This document shows, piece by piece, positions 17,854-25,082 of a stretch of DNA of 64,000 bases (positions within the stretch are counted from its first letter, which is position 1; each line of letters starts with the position of its first letter). The notes under the pieces are model-generated. The model ran no database searches and was not told the origin of the DNA. It was given only the letters and a program-made list of their open reading frames with translations. The translations under genes and the position numbers were made by a program. Source of the DNA: VBAS01 sp035318985 (lineage in GTDB: Bacteria > Bacteroidota > Bacteroidia > Chitinophagales > Chitinophagaceae); assembly GCA_035318985.1 (NCBI GenBank), contig DATHDP010000147.1, positions 27,931-91,930 on the forward strand, in the 5' to 3' direction.

Positions 17854-18792
17854 ATGCAACAGTTTTGGTCACAATATTGGTGGACATTAATAATACTTTT
17901 TGTTTTCTTCAGTTCATTTTATACCATCAACCAGGGTTTTATAGGCGTTATCACTTTGTTCGGCAGATACCAGCGTATTGCAAGACCGGGTTTACGGATG
18001 AAACTACCGCTAATTGAATCGGTTCATAAAAAAGTTTCTATTCAAAATCGGTCAGTGGAACTGGAGTTCCAGGCAGTAACGCAGGACCAGGCCAATGTTT
18101 ATTTTAAAAGCATGCTTTTGTATTCTGTGCAAAATGCCGATGAAGAGACAATAAAAAAAGTAGCATTCAAATTCATTGCAGACAGGGACCTGATGCAGGC
18201 ATTGATAAGAACCATTGAAGGTAATATCCGCTCTTTTGTAGCAACAAAAAAACAAGCAGAAGTATTAGGTCTTCGTAAAGAGATCGTTGAGTATGTAAAA
18301 GAACAGGTTGATCATTCTTTGGAGAATTGGGGTTATCACTTACAGGATCTGCAGATAAACGATATCACATTTGACAAAGTGATTCTGGATTCAATGAGCA
18401 AAGTGGTGGCAAGTAATAACCTGAAAGCCGCTGCAGAAAATGAAGGGCAGGCTTTATTGATCACGAAAACAAAATCAGCAGAAGCAGAAGGTAATGCAAT
18501 AAAGATCTCAGCAGAAGCGGAGAAAGAAGCAGCAAGACTTCGTGGACAGGGTGTGGCTTTATTCCGCATGGAAGTGGCACAGGGAATGACGGAAGCTGCA
18601 GAGCAAATGAAACAAGCCAATCTTGATACCAACGTAATTCTATTCAGTATGTGGACAGAAGCCATTAAGAACTTCGCAGAGTTTGGTAAGGGTAATGTTA
18701 TTTTCCTTGATGGCAGTGCACAGGGAATGGAAAATACCATGAAACAGATACAAGCAATGATGATGAAGCCAATCGGCCAAGGATCTAAATAG
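17854..18792 (+). CDS. SPFH/band-7 domain protein
   Basis: A 312-residue membrane-anchored protein of the SPFH (stomatin/prohibitin/flotillin/HflK) family. An N-terminal transmembrane segment (WTLIILFVFFSSFYTI, ~10-27) precedes the SPFH domain (QGFIGVITLFGRYQRIARPG, to ~190) and an Ala/Glu-rich coiled coil (AEAEGNAIKISAEAEKEAA). Such proteins oligomerise into membrane microdomain scaffolds and often control membrane proteases. No protease or NfeD partner is adjacent. Downstream lies an ExbB/ExbD-type pair, separated by ~180 bp and a probable terminator, so it is probably a separate unit. TACTTTAG at ~17827 may be its -7 box. Confidence 0.9.
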   Translation: MQQFWSQYWWTLIILFVFFSSFYTINQGFIGVITLFGRYQRIARPGLRMKLPLIESVHKKVSIQNRSVELEFQAVTQDQANVYFKSMLLYSVQNADEETIKKVAFKFIADRDLMQALIRTIEGNIRSFVATKKQAEVLGLRKEIVEYVKEQVDHSLENWGYHLQDLQINDITFDKVILDSMSKVVASNNLKAAAENEGQALLITKTKSAEAEGNAIKISAEAEKEAARLRGQGVALFRMEVAQGMTEAAEQMKQANLDTNVILFSMWTEAIKNFAEFGKGNVIFLDGSAQGMENTMKQIQAMMMKPIGQGSK

Positions 18793-18860
18793 TATTTGCG
18801 AAAGTTTAACTGTTTTATTTATTCGATGATCCATTGTTGTTAAAGAACTCCAAAACTTAA

Positions 18861-18888
18861 CATGCCTCCACAACGTGGCATTATTTTT
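18861..18888 (+). terminator. probable terminator after the SPFH gene
   Basis: ATGCC and CAC pair with GTG and GGCAT across CATGCCTCCACAACGTGGCA, followed by TTATTTTT. The stem is short, so confidence is moderate. Confidence 0.5.
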
Positions 18889-18970
18889 CTCGTTTCATCC
18901 ACAGTTGTTGAAAAGTTATCTATTCATTAGAACTACGTGACCTTACTTTTACGAACCAAAGAAAAAAGAA

Positions 18971-19666
18971 ATGATTGATCTTTTACAGATTTCCGACTCG
19001 TTAACCCAGATCGCAGGCCATATGAATGTTGATCGCAACAATGATGGCAGCATAAGTTTTATGGAACTCCTTTTTATGGGTGGCTGGATCATGGTCCCGC
19101 TTGCCATTATGCTGTTATTGGCTATTTATGTATTTTTCGAACGCTATATCGCCATTCGCAATGCTTCAAATATTGATCAGAATTTTATGAACATTGTCCG
19201 GGATCATATTGTAAGCGGCAATCTTAGTGCGGCAAGAAGCTTTGCGAAAAACTCAAACAATCCAGTTGCACGTATCATTGATAAAGGCCTACAACGTGTG
19301 GGCAAACCAATTGAGAATATTGAAAAGAGCATGGATAATGTGGGTCAGTTGGAAATGTATAAACTGGAAAAGAATCTTGGTATTCTTTCTGTTGTTTCCA
19401 AAGCTGCACCAATCTTTGGTTTTGTGGGAACGCTGATCGGTTTGATGCAGTTGTTTGCCAATATCCAAAAAGCAAATGAAGTAGAGATCAATGTTGTTTC
19501 CCAGGGTATTTATACAAAACTTATTACTTCGATCTCGGGTTTGGTCATTGGTTTGATCGCCTATTTTGCATATAGCTATCTCAATACACAAATAGATAAG
19601 ACATCAAACAAAATGGAAGGAGCTGCCGCCGATTTCCTTGATGTATTACAAGAGCCCACCCATTAA
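18971..19666 (+). CDS. exbB: MotA/TolQ/ExbB proton channel protein with an N-terminal EF-hand-like loop
   Basis: A 231-residue inner-membrane protein of the MotA/TolQ/ExbB family, the pore subunit that couples proton flow to work across the envelope. Membrane segments: WIMVPLAIMLLLAIYVFFERY (~39-59), the pore helices around APIFGFVGTLIGLMQLF (~144-160) and ITSISGLVIGLIAYFAYSYL (~180-199). Before the first helix, residues 21-32 read DRNNDGSISFME. This is a complete EF-hand loop pattern with Asp1, Asn3, Asp5, Gly6, Ser7, Ile8, Ser9 and Glu12, which I do not know from this family. It is 12 bp from an ExbD gene. No TonB or receptor gene is adjacent, so the powered system is unknown. Confidence 0.9.
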   Translation: MIDLLQISDSLTQIAGHMNVDRNNDGSISFMELLFMGGWIMVPLAIMLLLAIYVFFERYIAIRNASNIDQNFMNIVRDHIVSGNLSAARSFAKNSNNPVARIIDKGLQRVGKPIENIEKSMDNVGQLEMYKLEKNLGILSVVSKAAPIFGFVGTLIGLMQLFANIQKANEVEINVVSQGIYTKLITSISGLVIGLIAYFAYSYLNTQIDKTSNKMEGAAADFLDVLQEPTH

Positions 19667-19678
19667 TCCGTTTGAAGA

Positions 19679-20083
19679 ATGAAGTTTAGAAAAAAACATA
19701 GAAACGAATCGGAAGTTTTTACAGATTCACTGAATGATATCCTTTTCATTTTGCTGATGTTCTTTTTGATCACCACTACGCAGGCAAACCCGAATGTAAA
19801 AACGGTAAACACTCCCCGTGGATCAAAAGATAGAAAAGTGAAGCAAAGTGTAACGGTATCTATTGATGCGGCGCAAAAGGTTTATATCGGTCAAAGAGAA
19901 GTGGCCCCCGCATTGCTCGATTCATTTTTGAAAATTGAATTGGATAAACACCGCAAATCTCCGGATGATACATTAACGGTAGTGGTAAATGCCGATTCGA
20001 TCTCTTATCATGCAGGCTTTATAAAAGTGCTGGAAGCAGCTAAAAAGAATAATGCAAAAGTTGCAGTGAACGTGAAGAACTAA
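19679..20083 (+). CDS. exbD: ExbD/TolR biopolymer transport protein
   Basis: A 134-residue partner of the upstream channel protein, with 12 bp between the genes. It has the ExbD layout: a short basic cytoplasmic N-terminus, one transmembrane helix (DILFILLMFFLITTT) with the conserved protonatable Asp20 at its start, and a periplasmic domain (~45-134) containing VSIDAAQKVYIGQREV and the C-terminal LEAAKKNNAKVAVNVKN. With the pore subunit it should form a proton-driven complex. Its TAA directly abuts the stop codon of the convergent prmC gene. Confidence 0.92.
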   Translation: MKFRKKHRNESEVFTDSLNDILFILLMFFLITTTQANPNVKTVNTPRGSKDRKVKQSVTVSIDAAQKVYIGQREVAPALLDSFLKIELDKHRKSPDDTLTVVVNADSISYHAGFIKVLEAAKKNNAKVAVNVKN

Positions 20084-20941
20084 TTATAGCGTCGCTTTGA
20101 TCATCCTTTCTTTTTCCTGCATATCTTTTCTCAATTCGATATTTGTAAATCCTACAGAATGAAAGGTATTTACAACTTGTTCACCCAGTACCTCATTTAT
20201 TTCAACATATAAACTTCCGCCGGGTTTTAGATGTTTTAGTGAGAAATCAGAAAGTTTTTTATAAAACAATAATGCATCTTCATCAGGCACGAACAAAGCA
20301 AGATGAGGCTCAAATTCCTTTACACGTTCATGCATAGTGTTTATCTCACTTTGCTTTACATAAGGTGGATTGCTGGCGATGATATCGTATTGTGCAAGCT
20401 CTTTCCATTTTTCTTCGTCAAGAAAATCGAGCAAAACAAAATTTACTTCAGCATTTAACGCTACCGCATTTTCGGTTGCTGTAAATAAAACTTCACTGCA
20501 AACATCAATTGCTGAGACATTTGCTTCCTGCAGTTTCTTTTTTAAAGTGATCGGTATGCATCCACTGCCAGTTCCTATATCAAGAATGCTCATAGCTCGT
20601 AGCTCATAGCTCACAGCTTCTCTTACTATCCAATCAACCAACTCCTCCGTCTCAGGTCTTGGTATCAAAACATTCTTATTCACTTTGAATTTCATTCCTG
20701 CAAACCATGCTTCACCTAATACATACTGAACTGGCTCGTTTTTCTTTAATCTTTCTGTGATTCCATCAAGGTCCTCGAGCTGTGTGCAGGTAAGATAGGG
20801 GACTTTATTTTTTAACTGCTCTGCTCTTGACATATTTGTTATATGTTCTATCACAAGCTCAATAATGTTTCTAAGCTCATCACTTTCATAAACATTCTTA
20901 AGCTCTTTTGTCAAAACTGTCCTGGCTTCATTCAAGGTCAT
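20084..20941 (-). CDS. prmC: release factor glutamine methyltransferase PrmC
   Basis: PrmC methylates the GGQ glutamine of release factors RF1 and RF2 with S-adenosylmethionine. The start at 20941 gives 285 residues. It has the N-terminal helical domain, QYVLGEAWFAG and VLIPRPETEELVDW motifs, the SAM loop ILDIGTGSGCIPI (~120) and the catalytic NPPYVKQSE (~189). Just before the SAM loop, residues SYELRAMS are encoded by a tandem repeat of GCTCATA words (20588-20619). A TTG two codons upstream is unlikely as the start because a TAAGTTTG promoter box covers it. The gene is divergent from ribD and convergent, with no gap, with exbD. Confidence 0.93.
   Translation of the reverse strand: MTLNEARTVLTKELKNVYESDELRNIIELVIEHITNMSRAEQLKNKVPYLTCTQLEDLDGITERLKKNEPVQYVLGEAWFAGMKFKVNKNVLIPRPETEELVDWIVREAVSYELRAMSILDIGTGSGCIPITLKKKLQEANVSAIDVCSEVLFTATENAVALNAEVNFVLLDFLDEEKWKELAQYDIIASNPPYVKQSEINTMHERVKEFEPHLALFVPDEDALLFYKKLSDFSLKHLKPGGSLYVEINEVLGEQVVNTFHSVGFTNIELRKDMQEKERMIKATL
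20588..20619. repeat. in-frame tandem word repeat inside prmC
   Basis: About four degenerate copies of the 7-8 bp word AGCTCATA (GCTCATAGCTCGTAGCTCAT, then AGCTCACAGCTT) code for SYELRAMS between the RPETEELVDW motif and the SAM loop, where PrmC proteins normally have a short connection. Confidence 0.6.
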
Positions 20942-20944
20942 TAG

Positions 20945-20952
20945 CAAACTTA
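20945..20952 (-). promoter_or_regulatory. -7 promoter box of prmC
   Basis: On the minus strand this reads TAAGTTTG, matching the Bacteroidota -7 consensus TAnnTTTG. Only three bases (CTA) separate it from the ATG, so transcription would start at or next to the initiation codon. Confidence 0.5.
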
Positions 20953-20954
20953 CG

Positions 20955-21053
20955 ACGTGAATGGTGAATGGTCAATGGTGAGTTTGATGAAATCTTTATC
21001 ATGCCATAAACAATTACATTTGTATTATTCACCATTCACAATTGACAACTCAA
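20955..21053. repeat. inverted pair of tandem word repeats between prmC and ribD
   Basis: The left arm contains GTGAATGGTGAAT plus a further GGTCAATGGTGAG. The right arm contains ATTCACCATTCAC plus AATTGACAAC. The 13 bp arms are perfectly complementary across the divergent promoter region. The right arm supplies the TTG start of ribD. Confidence 0.7.
21015..21022 (+). promoter_or_regulatory. -7 promoter box of ribD
   Basis: TACATTTG matches TAnnTTTG, 19 bp upstream of the proposed TTG start of ribD at 21042. It lies between the arms of the inverted repeat. Confidence 0.5.
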
Positions 21054-22088
21054 GAAACATACATGCATCGCTGTCTTGAACTGGCAAAACAAGGAGCTGG
21101 TTACGTTGCACCCAATCCGATGGTCGGTGCGGTTCTTGTTCACAAGGGAAAAATTATCGGCGAAGGTTTTCATCAACAATATGGCGGCCCTCATGCAGAA
21201 GTAAATTGCATAAATTCAGTTACTGAGCAGGACAAGGATAAAATTTCAAGCTCAGTTTTATATGTTTCGCTGGAGCCATGCAGCCATTTTGGCAAAACGC
21301 CACCTTGTACTGATCTGATAATAGCGAATAAAATTCCCGAAGTTGTTATTGGTTGTCGTGATCCTTTTAAAGAAGTTGATGGAAAAGGAATTGAAAAACT
21401 TAGAGCTGCAGGGGTAAAAGTTGTTTATGGAATTCTTGAAAAAGAATGTCAGCAACTCAATAAACGCTTTTTTACTTTTCATACGAAACATCGTCCTCAT
21501 ATTATTTTAAAATGGGCGGAAACAGCAGACGGAAAAATAGCGGGAGATGGAAGAAATCGTTTATTGATCTCAAATGAACAAACAAATCGACTTGTTCATA
21601 AGTGGAGAAGCGAAGAAGCTTCAATATTGGTGGGTACCAATACAGCTTTGCTTGATGATCCGGAACTCACTACAAGGAACTGGCCCGGTCCTTCGCCAAT
21701 TAGATCAGTAGTTGATATGGATCTGAAACTGCCGCCGTCTTTAAAGATCTTTAACAACAAACAAAGAACCATTATATTTAATAAGATAAAGCATGAAGAG
21801 AAAGTCCATCTTATTTACTACCAGGTAACCGAAGATGTTAGCCTTGTTCATCAAATTGTGAATGCATTATATCAAATGAAAATTCAAAGTGTGATCGTTG
21901 AAGGTGGTGCAAGATTATTACAATCATTTATTGACGAAGAAATCTGGGATGAGACGAGAATAATTAAGAATGAAGAATTAATAATTAATAATGGACTTGC
22001 TGCACCGGAATTGGAAATTAAAAATGCAGACAAGGAAATAAAGATATTGGGAGATTCAATTAAAATTTATAATCATGAACTGGGTTGA
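21042..22088 (+). CDS. ribD: bifunctional riboflavin biosynthesis deaminase/reductase RibD
   Basis: RibD deaminates diaminohydroxyphosphoribosylaminopyrimidine and then reduces the ribosyl chain, two steps towards riboflavin. The 348-residue protein has an N-terminal zinc deaminase (PNPMVGAVLV, zinc motif HAEVNC ~50, PCSHFGKTPPC ~79) and a C-terminal reductase beginning at RPHIILKWAETADGKIAG (~150). The TTG start keeps the family N-terminus ETYMHRCLELAKQG; the next ATG (21063) would cut it. TTG lies in a word repeat. Near the C-terminus RIIKNEELIINNG is encoded by a second word repeat (21957-21994). It overlaps the next small gene by 14 bp. Confidence 0.92.
   Translation: MTTQETYMHRCLELAKQGAGYVAPNPMVGAVLVHKGKIIGEGFHQQYGGPHAEVNCINSVTEQDKDKISSSVLYVSLEPCSHFGKTPPCTDLIIANKIPEVVIGCRDPFKEVDGKGIEKLRAAGVKVVYGILEKECQQLNKRFFTFHTKHRPHIILKWAETADGKIAGDGRNRLLISNEQTNRLVHKWRSEEASILVGTNTALLDDPELTTRNWPGPSPIRSVVDMDLKLPPSLKIFNNKQRTIIFNKIKHEEKVHLIYYQVTEDVSLVHQIVNALYQMKIQSVIVEGGARLLQSFIDEEIWDETRIIKNEELIINNGLAAPELEIKNADKEIKILGDSIKIYNHELG
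21957..21994. repeat. in-frame tandem word repeat inside ribD
   Basis: A degenerate run of AATTAAGAAT and AATTAATAAT words codes for IIKNEELIINN in the reductase domain. This is the same class of short word repeat as in fmt, prmC and the mutase gene, but with a different word. Confidence 0.55.
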
Positions 22089-22308
22089 ATGGTTGGGTTA
22101 TTTATCAGCGGGGCTAGTTGTACTTAGCTTTTTGGTTGGCCAAAAAATAAGAAGCATCCGTTTTATAAATATGCTGGGCGCTGTTGGCTTTTTGATCTAT
22201 GGTATTTTATTAGATGTTAATTTCCCGATCATTATTCCCAATGCATTTATCATCTGCATACAGTTTTATTATCTCTTTATAAAAAAAGCACAAGCACCTG
22301 GCAAATAG
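22075..22308 (+). CDS. YgjV-like small membrane protein
   Basis: A 77-residue membrane protein with three hydrophobic segments: EWLGYLSAGLVVLSFLVGQ (~5-23), FINMLGAVGFLIYGILL (~30-46) and FPIIIPNAFIICIQFYYLFI (~50-69). The charged KKIRS-type turn after the first helix and the whole layout resemble the YgjV family, of unknown function. It starts inside the last codons of ribD (14 bp overlap), so it is translationally coupled to it. Near its end is a run of seven A (22281-22287), and the following YigZ frame overlaps its stop. Confidence 0.7.
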   Translation: MNWVEWLGYLSAGLVVLSFLVGQKIRSIRFINMLGAVGFLIYGILLDVNFPIIIPNAFIICIQFYYLFIKKAQAPGK

Positions 22309-22915
22309 TAACAGCGATAATAATTTTTATAAAACAATAGAAAAGGAATCCGTCGCTGAATTTAAAGACCGGGGCAGTCGCTTTCTTGCTTATGCTTTCC
22401 CGATCTCATCAGTTGGTGATTTTAAAAAGAGATTGAAAGAATTAAAAGAAGAACATTCTAAAGCTGTGCATCATTGTTTTGCTTATCGGATCGGCACAGA
22501 TGGAAATAACTTTCGTAGCAGCGATGATGGAGAACCTTCTGGCAGCGCAGGTAAGCCTATTCTTGGACAAATAGACAGTAAAGAATTAACTAATACTGCT
22601 CTTGTTGTTGTTCGATATTTCGGAGGTACATTATTAGGCGTACCTGGTTTGACCAATGCCTATAAAACTTCTGCTTCTTTTGCGCTGCAGTCAAATCCCA
22701 TTATTAAAAAGCCGGTATTGATCAATTATCGCCTGCAATTTGATTATACGATAATGAATGATGTAATGAGGATCATTAAAAAGAATGACTGTGTGATTTT
22801 CAGGCAAGAGCTGCAACTGTTTTGTATGATAGAGGCGTCTATTCCGAGATCACAATTTGAGCTGTGCATTCTCCAGCTAAAAAATCTTAAAAGCATGGAA
22901 TTGTCAGCTATTTGA
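22298..22915 (+). CDS. yigZ: YigZ/IMPACT family protein, start codon non-canonical
   Basis: The conserved N-terminus NFYKTIEKESVAEFKDRGSR is readable from 22319 with no break into the core (SDDGEPSGSAGKPIL, ALVVVRYFGGTLLG), but the open frame (from 22283) has no ATG, GTG or TTG before it. The first TTG (22433) would delete the first ~40 conserved residues. A CTG at 22298, overlapping the stop of the upstream gene by 11 bp, gives 205 residues, the family's usual length, so I propose it. Alternatives are +1 frameshifting or slippage at the A7 run in the upstream gene, or a sequence error there. The C-terminal ~70 residues are a DUF1949 domain. IMPACT proteins bind the ribosome or translation factors; the bacterial role is unclear. 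Confidence 0.7.
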   Translation: MANSNSDNNFYKTIEKESVAEFKDRGSRFLAYAFPISSVGDFKKRLKELKEEHSKAVHHCFAYRIGTDGNNFRSSDDGEPSGSAGKPILGQIDSKELTNTALVVVRYFGGTLLGVPGLTNAYKTSASFALQSNPIIKKPVLINYRLQFDYTIMNDVMRIIKKNDCVIFRQELQLFCMIEASIPRSQFELCILQLKNLKSMELSAI

Positions 22916-22986
22916 AAATTTATTTTTCATCAGCATTTTCACCCTTAAAATAATTTACCTTCATCGTTCAATCTAATACTTACGTT

Positions 22987-24897
22987 ATGCTTGCAAGAAT
23001 TTTCATTGTAATTACTTTATTAGTATCAGCTTCCATTCCTTCTTTTTCCCAGGTTTCAATTATTCCCGAACCTGTTTCTCTTCAACAAAAAGAGGGAGTT
23101 TATAATTTTAAAACTCAAATTGTGATCGAAGAGGGATCCACAAATTTGGCGGTCAAAAAAATTGCAGATTGGTTAAAGGAAAAACTATCTGTTACGGGTT
23201 TGCCCGTTTCAGTTGCATCTTCTGCCGAAAAGGCCGATGTTCATTTTTCGCTGAATAAAACTGCAAACAATACAATAGGCAAAGAAGGTTATCAACTTAG
23301 TGTATCTGCAAGTAATGGTGTAACAATTACTGCTAACGATCCTACCGGTTTATTTTATGGAGCACAAACTTTATTACAACTTCTTCCTCCTGCTATTGAA
23401 AGCAGATCCGTTGTAAAAAATACTTCATGGTCAATACCTGTAGTTGAGATCACGGATTATCCCCGCTTCGGTTGGAGAGGTTTGATGTTTGATGTATCAC
23501 GTCATTTTTTTGGAGTAAAAGATGTAAAAGAATTTATTGATGACATGGCCGCGTATAAATATAATTTACTTCATTTTCACTTAACGGATGACCAGGGCTG
23601 GCGCATTGAAATTAAAAGTTATCCAAAGCTGACAACTGTTGGGGCATGGAATGTGCAGAAGACAGGAACCTTTGGTACATTTTCAGATCCCGAACCAGGT
23701 GAGTCACGCAACTTCGGTGGATTCTTTACACAGTCCGATATAAAAGAGATCGTTCAGTATGCAAAGGACAGGTTCATAAATGTTATGCCTGAAATAGAAA
23801 TGCCCGGACATAGTTTAGCCGCCATTGCTTCTTATCCCGAATTAACTTGTACACCCGGTACGTATGTTGTGAATTCTGGTGAAAAATTTATGGTATGGCC
23901 ACCAAGCGGACATTTTTATGGTTTAGTTGATAATACGCTGTGTCCCGCAAATGAAAAAGTATATGAATTCATTGATAAAGTGATCACTGAAGTTGCGCAG
24001 CTATTCCCATTTGAATATATACATATGGGTGGGGATGAAACAGCAAGAAATTTTTGGGAAAAATCAGATGTGATAAAAGCGCTGATGAAAAAAGAGAATT
24101 TGAAAAATTTAGATGAGGTGCAGAGCTATTTTGTAAAGCGAGTAGAGAAGATCGTGAATTCAAAAGGAAAAAAATTAATTGGCTGGGATGAAATACTCGA
24201 TGGTGGTCTTGCACCCAATGCAGCGGTGATGAGCTGGCGGGGGATGAAAGGCGGAATTGAAGCGGCTAAACAAAATCATGAAGTGGTGATGAGTCCAACC
24301 ACCTTCGCTTACCTTGATTATATGCAGGGCGATGTTATGATCGAGCCACCGGTATATGCAACCTTGCGTTTAAGTAAATCTTATGAGTTTGAACCAGTGC
24401 CTGATGGAGTAGATCCGAAATATATAAAAGGCGGGCAAGCCAATTTATGGACAGAGCAAATTTATAATATGCGCCATCTGCGTTATATGGTTTGGCCAAG
24501 AGCATTTGCAACGGCAGAAGTTTTATGGAGTCCTAAGAGTAAAAAGAACTGGAATAATTTTTATAGAAAAGTAGAAAGTCATTTTGCACGTTTTGATGCA
24601 GCGCAAAAAAAGTATGCACCAAGCATGTACGAGCCTGATTTCAAGTTCACGAAAAATGATAAGAATGAAATTTCAGTTGAAATGAAAACAGAGATCCCTG
24701 ATATCTCTGTTCATTATTCTTTTGATAATTCTTTTCCTGATAATTTTTATCCTCATTATTCAAAATCGGTAATGGTACCAAAAGATGCAGCAACTATGAA
24801 AGTTGTTACCTATCGTGGAGGTAAACAAATGGGAAGATTAATTGTTTTCCCGGCCGCAGAAATGAAGAAGAGGGCAGGAGTGAAAGATAAAATGTAG
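22987..24897 (+). CDS. secreted beta-N-acetylhexosaminidase, GH20
   Basis: A 636-residue exported glycosidase that removes terminal N-acetylglucosamine or N-acetylgalactosamine from glycans or chitin fragments. A signal peptide (IFIVITLLVSASIPSFSQ, cleaved ~22) precedes a GH20b-type N-terminal domain (~25-150) and the GH20 barrel (WRGLMFDVSRHFFG, LLHFHLTDDQGWRIEIKSYP). The catalytic Asp-Glu pair is in HMGGDETARNFWEKS (~342-356). A C-terminal beta-sandwich of about 100 residues follows. No T9SS sorting domain is present, so it is probably periplasmic. Transcription ends at the strong hairpin at 24916-24964. It could act with the NamZ enzyme in wall or chitin recycling; this is inference. Confidence 0.94.
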   Translation: MLARIFIVITLLVSASIPSFSQVSIIPEPVSLQQKEGVYNFKTQIVIEEGSTNLAVKKIADWLKEKLSVTGLPVSVASSAEKADVHFSLNKTANNTIGKEGYQLSVSASNGVTITANDPTGLFYGAQTLLQLLPPAIESRSVVKNTSWSIPVVEITDYPRFGWRGLMFDVSRHFFGVKDVKEFIDDMAAYKYNLLHFHLTDDQGWRIEIKSYPKLTTVGAWNVQKTGTFGTFSDPEPGESRNFGGFFTQSDIKEIVQYAKDRFINVMPEIEMPGHSLAAIASYPELTCTPGTYVVNSGEKFMVWPPSGHFYGLVDNTLCPANEKVYEFIDKVITEVAQLFPFEYIHMGGDETARNFWEKSDVIKALMKKENLKNLDEVQSYFVKRVEKIVNSKGKKLIGWDEILDGGLAPNAAVMSWRGMKGGIEAAKQNHEVVMSPTTFAYLDYMQGDVMIEPPVYATLRLSKSYEFEPVPDGVDPKYIKGGQANLWTEQIYNMRHLRYMVWPRAFATAEVLWSPKSKKNWNNFYRKVESHFARFDAAQKKYAPSMYEPDFKFTKNDKNEISVEMKTEIPDISVHYSFDNSFPDNFYPHYSKSVMVPKDAATMKVVTYRGGKQMGRLIVFPAAEMKKRAGVKDKM

Positions 24898-24915
24898 AAA
24901 GTTCACAACTTATAG

Positions 24916-24964
24916 AAATGGTTTATTTAAATACGTTATAGGATTTAAATAAACCATTTTTCTT
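24916..24964 (+). terminator. strong terminator after the GH20 gene
   Basis: AAATGGTTTATTTAAAT pairs perfectly with ATTTAAATAAACCATTT around the loop ACGTTATAGG, then TTT. A 17 bp stem between convergent genes. Confidence 0.9.
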
Positions 24965-24979
24965 TGACCAATAAAACAA

Positions 24980-25031
24980 ATGACCCGGCGAATATTTTCG
25001 TGGCTATACTAGATATTCGTTGACGGGTCAT
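24980..25031. other. second long hairpin in the same convergent intergenic region
   Basis: ATGACCCG (24980-24987) pairs with CGGGTCAT (25024-25031), and CGAATAT pairs with ATATTCG inside, with asymmetric bulges (G and TTGA) and a 17-base loop. There is no T-run next to it, so it is not a simple terminator; it may be a small mobile-repeat relic or a processing site. Confidence 0.6.
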
Positions 25032-25082
25032 AAGAATTGTACGAGAATAAGGCTCCCTGGTTAACTGGCTCTTCAAAATTTA

